Source: Microbispora rosea subsp. aerata
Lineage (GTDB): Bacteria; Actinomycetota; Actinomycetes; Streptosporangiales; Streptosporangiaceae
NCBI RefSeq assembly: GCF_014647835.1
Contig: NZ_BMPY01000049.1
Span: 1-37,303 of the forward strand
Direction of reading: 5' to 3'
Length of the DNA: 37,303 nucleotides
A program made the position numbers and the translations under genes. Below the pieces are notes generated by a model. That model was not told where the DNA came from, made no database searches, and saw only the letters and a list, made by a program, of their open reading frames with translations. Below, piece by piece: positions 16,487 to 24,928 of the stretch (position 1 is the stretch's first letter; each line of letters starts with the position of its first letter).

Positions 16487-17479
16487 GTGCGCCGCTATCT
16501 CGGCAGAAAACTTCTCATCTACGGCCTGACGTTCTTCGTGGCCGTGACCGTCAACTGGATGATCCCGCGGTTCATGCCGGGCGACCCCGTGTCGAGCATG
16601 CTGTCGCGGGCCAACGTCGCCCAGCCGGCGGCCGTCGAGGCCATGCGGGCGCACTACACCGCGATGTTCGGCTTCGACCTGCCGCTGTGGCGGCAGTACC
16701 TCAACTTCTGGGGCGCGCTGCTGCAGGGCGACCTCGGCATCAGCATCTGGCTGTTCCCGACGCCGGTGTCCGACGTGATCGTCCGGGCGGTGCCGTACAC
16801 CCTGGGCCTGCTGATCCCGTCCATCCTGCTGAGCTGGTTCGCGGGCAACCGGTTCGGCGCGTTCGCCGCGCGGCGCAAGTGGCTCGACAACACCGTGCTG
16901 CCCTTCGGCTACGTGCTCACCGCGACGCCGTACATGTGGCTGGCCATCCTGCTGGCCTGGGCGCTCGGCATCGTCGCCGGGGTGTTCCCGGTGGCCGGGG
17001 CGTACGGCTTCGACCTGCGGCCGTCCTGGTCGTGGACCTTCATCGGCAGCCTCGCCCAGCACTGGTTCCTCCCGTTCGCGTCGCTGTTCCTGGTCGCGTT
17101 CGGCGGCTGGGCCATCGGCATGCGCAACATGATCATCTATGAGCTGGAGGCGGACTACGTCAACTACCTGCGGGCGCTCGGCGCGCCGGCGCGGCTGGTG
17201 CGGCGCTACGCCTTCAGGAACGCGATCCTGCCCCAGGTGACCGGCCTGGCCCTGCAGCTCGGCGTGCTCGTGGCCGGCGCGCTGGTCACCGAAATCGTCT
17301 TCAGCTATCCCGGGCTCGGGCACCTGATCCTTCAGGCGATCCAGAACCAGGACTTCTTCCTGCTGCAGGGAACGTTCCTGTTCATCGTCATCGGCGTGCT
17401 GATCGCCAACTTCGTCATCGACGTCGCGTACGTCCTGGTGGACCCGCGCACCAGGACCGGCATGGGAGGAGCGGCGTGA
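16487..17479 (+). CDS. ABC transporter permease, DppB-like
   Basis: A 330-residue inner-membrane permease of the oligopeptide/nickel (BPD_transp_1) class with a TM near residues 9-27 and an N-terminal extension containing PRFMPGDPV, typical of DppB/OppB. The EAA loop is around EADYVNYLRALGAPARLVRRYAFRNAILP. The C-terminal stretch FSYPGLGHLILQAIQNQDFFLLQG is a family hallmark. The GTG at 16487 follows GGGAGG by about 6 nt. It overlaps the next gene by 4 nt. In context it probably moves oligosaccharides. Confidence 0.9.
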   Translation: MRRYLGRKLLIYGLTFFVAVTVNWMIPRFMPGDPVSSMLSRANVAQPAAVEAMRAHYTAMFGFDLPLWRQYLNFWGALLQGDLGISIWLFPTPVSDVIVRAVPYTLGLLIPSILLSWFAGNRFGAFAARRKWLDNTVLPFGYVLTATPYMWLAILLAWALGIVAGVFPVAGAYGFDLRPSWSWTFIGSLAQHWFLPFASLFLVAFGGWAIGMRNMIIYELEADYVNYLRALGAPARLVRRYAFRNAILPQVTGLALQLGVLVAGALVTEIVFSYPGLGHLILQAIQNQDFFLLQGTFLFIVIGVLIANFVIDVAYVLVDPRTRTGMGGAA

Positions 17480-18318
17480 GAAACGAGGCGCTGCACTTCG
17501 CGCTGCGCAACCGCAAGCTGGTCGTCGGCACGGTCGTCATCCTGGTTTTCCTCGTGGCCGGCCTGGTCGGGCCGCTGATGTTCGACTACGGGCCGAACGA
17601 GTACGTCGGGCCGCCGATGGCGCCGCCGTCCGGGGAGTTCTGGCTCGGCACCACCACCTTCGGCCAGGACGTCTTCGCCCAGTTCCTGTACGGCCTGCGC
17701 GCCACGTTCCTCGTGGGCGCGCTCGGCGGGGTGCTGGCGGCGGCCGTGGGCATGGTCGTGGGGTTCGTCGCGGGCTACCGCGGCGGCTGGATCGACGAGC
17801 TGCTCAACATGCTCACCAACATCGTGCTCGTGCTGCCGGCCCTGGTGGTGCTGCTGATCGTCAACGCGTACCTGGGCGTGCGCAGCATCGGCGTGCAGGC
17901 GCTGTTCATCGGGCTGACCTCGTGGCCGTGGGCGGCGCGGGCGATCAGGGCGCAGACGTTCTCGCTGCGCTCGCGCGAATTCGTCGATCTCGCGCGGCTC
18001 AGCGGCGTGCGCACCCCGAAGATCATCCTTCGGGAGATCGCGCCGAACATGAGCTCGTACCTGTTCCTGACGTTCATCCTGCTGTTCGGCAGCGCGATCC
18101 TGATCGCGGCCTCGCTCGACTTCATCGGGCTCGGCCCGACCGACTCCGTCTCCCTCGGGCTGATGCTCAACAACGCGGCCCGCTGGAGCGCGCTCCAGCT
18201 CGGCCTGTGGTGGTGGTTCATCCCGCCGGGCGCGGGAATCACGGCGATCGTCGGCGCCCTCTACGTCATGAACGTCGGGCTGGACGAGGTGTTCAACCCG
18301 AAGCTGAGGGAGATGTGA
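17476..18318 (+). CDS. ABC transporter permease, DppC-like
   Basis: A 280-residue permease, partner of the DppB-like protein. It has an N-terminal TM at about 17-36, a periplasmic segment FWLGTTTFGQDVFAQFLYGLRATFLVG (the LGTDxxGRDV element of this class, here with GQDVF), and the EAA loop SREFVDLARLSGVRTPKIILREIAPN. The GTG start overlaps the preceding stop (GTGA), indicating translational coupling. It ends 1 nt before the next start. Confidence 0.9.
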   Translation: MRNEALHFALRNRKLVVGTVVILVFLVAGLVGPLMFDYGPNEYVGPPMAPPSGEFWLGTTTFGQDVFAQFLYGLRATFLVGALGGVLAAAVGMVVGFVAGYRGGWIDELLNMLTNIVLVLPALVVLLIVNAYLGVRSIGVQALFIGLTSWPWAARAIRAQTFSLRSREFVDLARLSGVRTPKIILREIAPNMSSYLFLTFILLFGSAILIAASLDFIGLGPTDSVSLGLMLNNAARWSALQLGLWWWFIPPGAGITAIVGALYVMNVGLDEVFNPKLREM

Positions 18319-18319
18319 C

Positions 18320-19264
18320 GTGGCGCTGAAGGTCACCGACCTGCGGGTCTACTACCGCACGCTGCGCGGCGAGGTGAAGGCGCTCGACGGCGTCACGTTC
18401 TCGGTCGCGGACGGCGAGATCATGGGCCTGGCCGGAGAGTCCGGCTCGGGCAAGTCCACGCTGGCCAAGAGCCTGATCCGGCTGGACGGCCGCATGCGGC
18501 ACGCCGGCGGCACGGTGGAGCTGGACGGCGAGGCGATGCCGCTGTCGGACGACGACGCGATGGACGAGTTCCGCTTCCGGAAGGTGTCGCTCATCCCGCA
18601 GTACTCGATGAGCGCGCTCAACCCGACCAGGAAGATCGGCAAGATGGTCGGCGAGCTGCTGGAGTCGCGCGGCGAGCGGCCGGACCGGGCCGAGCTGGAG
18701 CGGCGGCTCGAACTGGTCGGCCTGTCGAAGGACGTGCTCGACCGCTATCCGATCGAGCTGTCCGGCGGCATGAAGCAGCGGGTGGTCATGGTGATCTCCA
18801 CGCTGCTCAACCCCTCGCTGCTGATCGCCGACGAGGTCACCTCCGCGCTCGACGTGTCGAGCCAGAAGGCCGTGGCCACGACGCTGCTCGGGTTCCGCGA
18901 CCGCGGCCTGGTCACGAGCATGATGGTGGTCACCCACGACATCTCGCTCGTCTACCAGATCGCCGACACGATCATGGTGATGTACGCCGGGCGGCTGGCC
19001 GAGAAGGCCCCGGCCGACGTGCTCGTCAACGCCCCGAGGCATCCGTACACCATGCAGCTCATCTCCGCGCTGCCCGAGGTGGGCGTGCGGTACGAGGACC
19101 GCAGGCTGACGGGCATCCCCGGCAACCCGCCGTCCCTGCTGAAACCGCCGGGCGGATGCCGGTTCAGGGACCGCTGCCCGCTCGCGTTCGACCGGTGCGC
19201 CGAGCAGCCGCCGTTCGCGGAGGTGGCCCCGGGTCACTTCGTCGCCTGCTGGAAGGCCGAATGA
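18320..19264 (+). CDS. ABC transporter ATP-binding protein, DppD-like
   Basis: A 314-residue ATPase with Walker A GESGSGKST (39-47), signature LSGGMKQR, Walker B LLIADEVTSALD and a switch His in VVTHD. The C-terminal oligopeptide-type extension contains a cysteine-rich CRFRDRCPLAFDRC stretch, seen in transporters of the Dpp/Opp class and linked with Fe-S binding in some. The GTG start is 1 nt after the upstream stop; its own stop overlaps the next ATG (ATGA). It works with the following ATPase as a heterodimer. Confidence 0.9.
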   Translation: MALKVTDLRVYYRTLRGEVKALDGVTFSVADGEIMGLAGESGSGKSTLAKSLIRLDGRMRHAGGTVELDGEAMPLSDDDAMDEFRFRKVSLIPQYSMSALNPTRKIGKMVGELLESRGERPDRAELERRLELVGLSKDVLDRYPIELSGGMKQRVVMVISTLLNPSLLIADEVTSALDVSSQKAVATTLLGFRDRGLVTSMMVVTHDISLVYQIADTIMVMYAGRLAEKAPADVLVNAPRHPYTMQLISALPEVGVRYEDRRLTGIPGNPPSLLKPPGGCRFRDRCPLAFDRCAEQPPFAEVAPGHFVACWKAE

Positions 19265-20196
19265 TGCTCAAGTTGGACGGTGTCTCCAAGGTCTACCGTG
19301 TCGGCGCCTTCGGCGGGCGCGAGCTGAAGGCCGTCTCCGACGTCAGCTTCGAGGTCGGCGAGGGGGAGGTCGTCTCCCTCATCGGCGAGAGCGGCAGCGG
19401 CAAGAGCACGCTCGGCCGCATGATCTTGCGCCTCGCCTCGATCAGCGGCGGCACGATCACCCTGGACGGCAGGGACATCACCACGATCAAGGACCGCAAG
19501 GAGTACTACCGGCAGGTGCAGGGCGTCTTCCAGGACCCCTTCAGCTGCTACAACCCCGTCTTCCGGGCCGACCGCGTGTTCGCGATGATCAAGGAGCAGT
19601 ACTTCCCCCGGGTCGGCGCGGACGAGTGGCGCAAGCGGGTGGAGGGCGCGCTGGAGAGCGTGCGGCTCGACCCCGGCGACGTCCTCGGCAAGTATCCCCA
19701 CCAGCTCAGCGGCGGCCAGCTCCAGCGCATGCTGATCGCCAGGGCCGTGCTCCTCGACATCCGGCTGCTGGTCGCCGACGAGATCATCAGCATGCTCGAC
19801 GCGTCCACCCGCATCGACGTGCTGAACTTGCTCGCCGACCTGCGCGCCCGCGGCCTCGGCATCCTGTTCGTCACCCACGACCTGTCGCTCGGCAACTACG
19901 TCAGCGACCGCACGGTGGTGCTGCGCAGCGGGAAGGTCGTCGAGATGGGCGGGACCGACCTCGTCTTCGGCGGCCCGGCGCATCCCTACACCCGCTCGCT
20001 GCTGGCCTCGGTGCCCCGCCTGCACGCCAAGTGGGCGGACGCCCCGGACGACGACGCGCCCTGCGCCTACCACCAGGCGCCGCCGGAGAGCCGGACCCGT
20101 CCCGGGCTGGCCGAGGTGGAGGACGGTCACTGGGTGGCCTGCGCCGGCTGCGCGGCGCCGGGGACCGAGGAGAAGAAGATCAAGGAGAACGCGTGA
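19261..20196 (+). CDS. ABC transporter ATP-binding protein, DppF-like
   Basis: A 311-residue ATPase with Walker A GESGSGKST (42-50), signature LSGGQLQR, Walker B LLVADEIISMLDAST and switch FVTHD. The usual Pro after the Walker B Glu is replaced (DEII). The C-terminal extension has Cys at CAYHQ and VACAGC. The ATG at 19261 overlaps the previous stop; the frame is open for 35 codons upstream, but those lie inside the previous gene. It ends in a GTGA overlap with the beta-mannosidase. It pairs with the DppD-like ATPase. Confidence 0.9.
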   Translation: MMLKLDGVSKVYRVGAFGGRELKAVSDVSFEVGEGEVVSLIGESGSGKSTLGRMILRLASISGGTITLDGRDITTIKDRKEYYRQVQGVFQDPFSCYNPVFRADRVFAMIKEQYFPRVGADEWRKRVEGALESVRLDPGDVLGKYPHQLSGGQLQRMLIARAVLLDIRLLVADEIISMLDASTRIDVLNLLADLRARGLGILFVTHDLSLGNYVSDRTVVLRSGKVVEMGGTDLVFGGPAHPYTRSLLASVPRLHAKWADAPDDDAPCAYHQAPPESRTRPGLAEVEDGHWVACAGCAAPGTEEKKIKENA

Positions 20197-22577
20197 GCTC
20201 GTATCGTCCCCTGCACGACGGGTGGACCGTCACCGCCGTGTCGTCGACCGGGAAGCTCCGGCCGGTGGTCGCGGGCCTGCCCGCGTCCGTTCCCGGTTGC
20301 GTCCACACCGACCTCCTCGCGGCGGGGCTGATCGAGGACCCGTACCTGGACGACAACGAGAACCGGCTGACCTGGATCGGCCGCACGGCCTGGGCGTACG
20401 AGACCACCTTCACCTGGGACGGGACCGACGACGACCGGGCCGACCTGGTGTGCGCCGGGCTCGACACCGCCGCCACGCTCCTGCTCAACGGCGTCGAGAT
20501 CGGCACGACGGCCAACATGCACCGGTCGTACCGCTTCCCCGTACGGCACCTGCTGCGCGCGGGCGAGAACACGCTCAAGATCCTGTTCGAGCCGCCGTAC
20601 GCGTACGCGGAGGCGCGCAAGGCGGCCCTCGGCGACCGCCCCGGCGCGTACGCCGAGCCGTACCAGTTCATCAGGAAGATGGCCTGCAACTTCGGCTGGG
20701 ACTGGGGGCCGACGGTGGTCACCGCCGGGATCTGGCGGCCCATCGGCATCGAGACCTGGAGCACCGCCCGCCTGGCCGAGGTGCGCCCGCTGACCCACGG
20801 GGACGGCAGGGTCGAGGTGCACGTGGCGGTCGAGCGGGCGGCCGAGCGTCCGCTCACGCTCACCGCCTCGGTGGGCGGCGTGACCGAGACCGTCACGATC
20901 GGCGCCGGGCGGCGCCGGGCGGTCGTCACGCTGACCGTGCCCGACCCCGACCTGTGGTGGCCGCGCGGGTACGGCGAGCAGCCGTTGTACGACCTGACCG
21001 TCCGGCTCGACGACCATGAATGGACCGGCAGGATCGGCTTTCGCTCGGTCGAGCTGGACCGCGCCGGCGACGCGTTCACGTTCGTCGTCAACGGCAGGCC
21101 GGTCTTCGTCAAGGGCTTCAACTGGATCCCCGACGACTGCTTCCCCAGCCGGATCACGCGGGAGCGCCTGGCCGAGCGGTTCGCCCAGGCGGTCGCCGCG
21201 GGCGCCAACTGCCTGCGGGTGTGGGGCGGCGGGATGTACGAGAGCGAGGACTTCTACGACCTCGCCGACGAGATGGGCCTGCTGGTCTGGCAGGACTTCC
21301 CGTTCGCCTGCGCCGCCTACCCGGAGGAGGGCCCCTTCGCCGCGGAGGTCGAGGCCGAGGCCCGCGAGCACGTCGCCCGCCTGACCCGCCACCCGAGCCT
21401 CGTGCTGTGGTGCGGCAACAACGAGAACATCGAGGGCCACGCCGACTGGGGCTGGCAGGAGAAGCTGGAGGGCCGCAGCTGGGGCGCCGGCTTCTACTAC
21501 GACCTGCTGCCCAGGATCGTCGCCGAGCTCGACCCGACCCGGCCCTACTGGCCGGGCAGCCCGTACTCCGGGGCCCCCGACCTGCCGCCGAACGACCCGT
21601 CGAGGGGCACGGTCCACGTCTGGACCGTGTGGAACACCCACGACTACACCCACTACGCGACCTACACGCCGAGGTTCGTGGCCGAGTTCGGCTTCCAGGG
21701 CCCGCCGACGTACGCGACGCTGCGCGCCGCGGTCTCCGACGACCCGCTGACGCCCGACTCCCCGGGGGTGGCCCACCACCAGAAGGCGATCGACGGCGGC
21801 CTCAAGCTGCTGCGCGGCCTCGGCGAGCATCTGCCCCGGCCGGACGGCTTCGACGACTGGCACTACTACACGCAGGTCAACCAGGCCAGGGCGATGGCGT
21901 TCGGCATCGAGCGGTTCCGGGCGCTCGCGCCGCATTGCATGGGCACGATCGTGTGGCAGCTCAACGACTGCTGGCCGGTGACCTCCTGGGCCGCGGTGGA
22001 CGGCGGCGGGCGGCGCAAGCCGCTGTGGTACGCGCTGCGCCGGGCCTACGCCGACCGGCTGCTGACCTTCCAGGGCGAGGCGCTGGCGGTCGTGAACGAC
22101 ACCGACGAGACGTGGTCGGGCGAGATCGCCGTCGAGCGGATCACCCTGGCGGGGGAGATCCTGGCCAAGGAGCGGTTCGACGTGACGGTCCCGCCGCGCG
22201 GCACGGCGTCGGTGGCGCTGCCCGAGACGGTGGCGCGGGCGGGCGACCCCGCGGGCGAGGCGCTGGTGGCCGCCCTCGGCGACGTACGCGCGCTGCGGTT
22301 CTTCGCCGAGGACCCGGCCGTGGACTTCCCGCCGGCCGAGATGGACACGGAGGTCGAGGAGATCGAGGGGGGCCTGCGGGTGCGGGTGACGGCCCGGACG
22401 GTCGTGCGTGAGCTGGCGCTCTTCCCCGACCGGCTCGATCCCCATGCGACCGTGGACGACCAGCTCGTCACGCTGCTGCCGGGGGAGACCGCGATCTTTC
22501 ACGTCACCGGCGGCGAGGTGGACCCCGGCGCGCTCGTGCGCCACCCTGTGCTCCGCTGCGTCAACGAACCCCGTTAG
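20193..22577 (+). CDS. Glycoside hydrolase family 2 beta-mannosidase
   Basis: A 794-residue cytosolic enzyme that removes terminal beta-1,4-linked mannose from the non-reducing end of manno-oligosaccharides or N-glycan core. Features: an N-terminal sugar-binding jelly roll with CVHTDLL and GWDWGP, an immunoglobulin-like domain, then a TIM barrel. The catalytic acid/base is Glu411 in CGNNEN and the nucleophile Glu498 in VAEFGFQG, both positions matching family 2 beta-mannosidases. There is no signal peptide, so it acts on imported sugar. The GTG at 20193 overlaps the DppF-like stop (GTGA); the frame is open upstream only through the neighbour gene. Placement as the last gene of the operon ties the transporter to mannosides. 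Confidence 0.93.
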   Translation: MSSYRPLHDGWTVTAVSSTGKLRPVVAGLPASVPGCVHTDLLAAGLIEDPYLDDNENRLTWIGRTAWAYETTFTWDGTDDDRADLVCAGLDTAATLLLNGVEIGTTANMHRSYRFPVRHLLRAGENTLKILFEPPYAYAEARKAALGDRPGAYAEPYQFIRKMACNFGWDWGPTVVTAGIWRPIGIETWSTARLAEVRPLTHGDGRVEVHVAVERAAERPLTLTASVGGVTETVTIGAGRRRAVVTLTVPDPDLWWPRGYGEQPLYDLTVRLDDHEWTGRIGFRSVELDRAGDAFTFVVNGRPVFVKGFNWIPDDCFPSRITRERLAERFAQAVAAGANCLRVWGGGMYESEDFYDLADEMGLLVWQDFPFACAAYPEEGPFAAEVEAEAREHVARLTRHPSLVLWCGNNENIEGHADWGWQEKLEGRSWGAGFYYDLLPRIVAELDPTRPYWPGSPYSGAPDLPPNDPSRGTVHVWTVWNTHDYTHYATYTPRFVAEFGFQGPPTYATLRAAVSDDPLTPDSPGVAHHQKAIDGGLKLLRGLGEHLPRPDGFDDWHYYTQVNQARAMAFGIERFRALAPHCMGTIVWQLNDCWPVTSWAAVDGGGRRKPLWYALRRAYADRLLTFQGEALAVVNDTDETWSGEIAVERITLAGEILAKERFDVTVPPRGTASVALPETVARAGDPAGEALVAALGDVRALRFFAEDPAVDFPPAEMDTEVEEIEGGLRVRVTARTVVRELALFPDRLDPHATVDDQLVTLLPGETAIFHVTGGEVDPGALVRHPVLRCVNEPR

Positions 22578-22613
22578 TCTCGGACCACCCGGCCCGCCGT
22601 CCGAAGGACTCAC

Positions 22614-23723
22614 GTGGATCTCCTCACCAACGTCATCAAGGACTACCCCTGGGGCTCGCGTACGGCCATCGCCGAGCTGACCGGGCGGCCCGCGACGGGG
22701 CCGGAGGCCGAGATGTGGCTCGGCGCCCACCCGGCCGCGCCCTCGCGGCTGACCAGGGGCGGGGCCGAGACCACGCTCACCGAGGTGGTCGCGGCCGACC
22801 CGGTGGGGACCCTCGGCGAGGCGGTCGCCGGGCGGTTCGGGGCGCGGCTGCCGTACCTGATGAAGCTGATCGCGGTGGCCGCGCCGCTGTCGCTGCAGGT
22901 CCACCCCGACGCCGGGCAGGCCGCCGACGGCCACGCCCGGGGGAACGTCAACTACATCGACCCCTGGCACAAGCCGGAGATGGTCTGCGCGCTCACGCCG
23001 TTCACCGGGCTGGCCGGGTTCCGGCCGCCCGAGCAGTCGGCGATGCTGGTCGAACGGCTGCACGTGGACGCGCTGACGCCGGTGGTCGCGGCGCTGCGCG
23101 ACGGCGACGTGCTCGGCGCGCTGCGGGTGCTGCTCGAGTGGCCGGCCCCCCGCCGGGAGCTGGTCGAGGCGGTGGTGTGGGCGGCCTCCGCCGTCCACAC
23201 GCCCGACTACGCGCTGGTCGTACGGCTGGCCCGGCGTTATCCGGAGGACCCGGCCGTGCTGGCGCCGCTGCTGATGCGCCGCCACGCGCTGGCCCCCGGT
23301 GAGGCGCTGTTCCTCGGGGCCGGGGTGCTGCACTGCTATCTCGACGGCTTCGCCGTGGAGATCATGGCCTGCTCCGACAACGTGCTGCGGGCGGGCCTGA
23401 CCGGCAAGCGCGTCGACGTGGAGGAGCTGCTGCGGATCACCGACCCCGCGGCGCAGCCCCTGCCGGTGGAGCCGGTCGGCGGCGCGTACGTGCCGCCGGT
23501 GCCGGAGTTCCTGCTGCGCAGGACCGCGCCCGGCGCGGGCGAGACGCTCGCGGGGGGCCTGCCGAGGATCGTGCTGTGCACCGAGGGCGTCGTCGGCGTG
23601 GCCACGGCCGGCGGGTCGGAGGTGAAGCTGCGCCCCGGCGAGTCGGTGTTCGCCGCCGCGTCCGAGGGCTCCGTGGAGATCGGCGGGGACGGCGTCGCCT
23701 TCTGCGCCGAACCCCAAGCCTGA
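22614..23723 (+). CDS. manA: Mannose-6-phosphate isomerase, class I
   Basis: A 369-residue zinc enzyme interconverting mannose 6-phosphate and fructose 6-phosphate, which links mannose to glycolysis and to GDP-mannose supply. Zinc ligands are in LQVHPD (Q95, H97), HKPEM (E122) and GVLHCYLDG (H240); the catalytic Arg is R259 in NVLRAGLTG. The last motif differs slightly from the common PHAYL. The GTG start has GAAGGA about 6 nt upstream. It lies 36 nt after the beta-mannosidase, so it is probably in the same transcript and completes mannoside use. A mannose kinase is not present here. Confidence 0.92.
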   Translation: MDLLTNVIKDYPWGSRTAIAELTGRPATGPEAEMWLGAHPAAPSRLTRGGAETTLTEVVAADPVGTLGEAVAGRFGARLPYLMKLIAVAAPLSLQVHPDAGQAADGHARGNVNYIDPWHKPEMVCALTPFTGLAGFRPPEQSAMLVERLHVDALTPVVAALRDGDVLGALRVLLEWPAPRRELVEAVVWAASAVHTPDYALVVRLARRYPEDPAVLAPLLMRRHALAPGEALFLGAGVLHCYLDGFAVEIMACSDNVLRAGLTGKRVDVEELLRITDPAAQPLPVEPVGGAYVPPVPEFLLRRTAPGAGETLAGGLPRIVLCTEGVVGVATAGGSEVKLRPGESVFAAASEGSVEIGGDGVAFCAEPQA

Positions 23724-23784
23724 CTTCACTTAGCGTGTTGTTTGTCCTACTCCACGTGACGACATGAGGTCGCGCGGGTAGGAG

Positions 23785-23816
23785 CCCCTCATCGTCAAGC
23801 GCGGCCCGATGAGGGG
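23785..23816 (+). promoter_or_regulatory. Hairpin masking the ribosome binding site of the deacetylase gene
   Basis: CCCCTCATCG (23785-23794) and CGATGAGGGG (23807-23816) form a perfect 10-bp stem with a 12-nt loop. The 3' arm contains the GAGGGG ribosome binding site, 5 nt before the ATG at 23822. If folded, translation would be hindered. Confidence 0.6.
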
Positions 23817-23821
23817 GATCC

Positions 23822-24877
23822 ATGGGGCGCTTCAGGGTTGCCGGCATCGCCGTGGCGTCGTTGGGGGCGGTCGCACTCTCCGCCTGCGCGGCGGGCGGGG
23901 GCAAGCAGGCCACACAGGCGAGCCCGGTCGGCCACCAGCAGAACAAGACGGCCGCCGAGGCGGCGCAGCGCAAGGCGGCGGCCGCTGCCGCCGCCCAGGT
24001 GAAGGCCAACGAACTGGGACAAATCCCGGTGATCATGTATCACCGGATCGTCAACAACCCGCCGCCGGGTGACGACCGCAGCCCGAAGGACTTCCGCGCC
24101 GAGCTGGAGCGGCTCGCGGCGGAGGACTACGTGCCGATCACCGCGGCCGAGTACGTCACCGGCAAGATCGACATTCCGGCGGGCAAGCACCCGGTGGTGC
24201 TGACCTTCGACGACTCCTCGCCTTCCCAGCTCACGCTCGACGGCATGGGCAATCCGACGCCGGACTGCGCGGTCGGCATCCTGATGGACGTCGCGAAGAA
24301 ATATCCGGGCTTCCGGCCGGTCGCGACCATGTATGTGATCAAGGACCTGTTCGGCAAGGCCCGCCAGGAAGAGCAGATGCAGGTCCTGCAATGGCTCAAG
24401 GACCACAACTTCGACATCGGCAACCACACCCGCGACCACCTCAACCTGCTCGGCAAGCCGAAGGCCGAGGTGGAAAAGCAGGTCGCGGCCGGGCACGCGC
24501 TGATCACGTCGCTGGTCAAGACGCCGGTGCTCACGCTCGCCCTGCCGTACGGCAACCAGCCGCGTGAGAAGAAGTGGGCGCTGCAGGGGGCGGCGGGCAA
24601 CACCCGCTACGACTACAAGGGCGTGTTCCTCGCGGGCTACACGCCGTCGCCGTCGCCGTTCACCAAGGACTTCGACCCCCTCGGCATCCCGCGGATCAGG
24701 TCAAAGGAGAAGGTCGGCGACTGTAAGCAGTTCTGCTCGACGGCGTGGCTCGACTGGCTCAAGGCCAACCCCACCGACCGCTACACCTCGGACGGCAACC
24801 CCAACACGGTGGCCTTCCCGAAGTTCAAGGCGGCCTTCGTCGCGCCGACGTTCTCGTCCCGTGCGCTGCCGTACTGA
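23822..24877 (+). CDS. Polysaccharide deacetylase (NodB-domain, CE4) lipoprotein
   Basis: A 351-residue lipoprotein: the signal ends at LSAC with Cys22; an Ala/Lys/Gln-rich coiled-coil-like linker (about 41-62) leads to a NodB domain. Metal and catalytic motifs are TFDD (128-131), HTRDH (202-206) and LPYG (241-244, usually RxPY). The family removes N-acetyl groups from chitin, peptidoglycan or other glycans outside the membrane. IMYHRI near residue 71 is shared with extracellular PgaB-like deacetylases. Its ribosome binding site lies in a hairpin arm, so translation may be controlled. It has no operon partner: manA ends 98 nt before and the CPBP gene starts 51 nt after. Confidence 0.87.
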   Translation: MGRFRVAGIAVASLGAVALSACAAGGGKQATQASPVGHQQNKTAAEAAQRKAAAAAAAQVKANELGQIPVIMYHRIVNNPPPGDDRSPKDFRAELERLAAEDYVPITAAEYVTGKIDIPAGKHPVVLTFDDSSPSQLTLDGMGNPTPDCAVGILMDVAKKYPGFRPVATMYVIKDLFGKARQEEQMQVLQWLKDHNFDIGNHTRDHLNLLGKPKAEVEKQVAAGHALITSLVKTPVLTLALPYGNQPREKKWALQGAAGNTRYDYKGVFLAGYTPSPSPFTKDFDPLGIPRIRSKEKVGDCKQFCSTAWLDWLKANPTDRYTSDGNPNTVAFPKFKAAFVAPTFSSRALPY

Positions 24878-24916
24878 CGCGGCGGCCGCCGGTGCGGAGG
24901 GCGTCGCGGGGGCGGC

Positions 24917-24922
24917 TACCCT
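24917..24922 (+). promoter_or_regulatory. -10 box of a probably leaderless transcript
   Basis: TACCCT lies 6 nt before the ATG of the CPBP gene, the spacing seen for leaderless actinobacterial genes. No ribosome binding site is visible in between, which supports this reading. No good -35 element is visible. Confidence 0.45.
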
Positions 24923-24928
24923 GCCAGC

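Noticed and set aside
14696-17323. An 875-codon minus-strand frame opposite the binding protein and permease
   Set aside because: It is rich in Val/Asp/Arg/His as expected from antisense reading and spans two real genes; no ribosome binding site.
14648-20196. Dipeptide or nickel transporter
   Set aside because: The protein family alone allows it, but operon coupling with a beta-mannosidase and proximity to manA and a LacI regulator favour sugars.
20127-23729. A 1200-codon open frame on the minus strand opposite the beta-mannosidase and manA genes
   Set aside because: It is antisense to two well-supported enzymes with all catalytic motifs. Such frames are common shadows of GC3-rich genes, and the translation has no recognisable domain.
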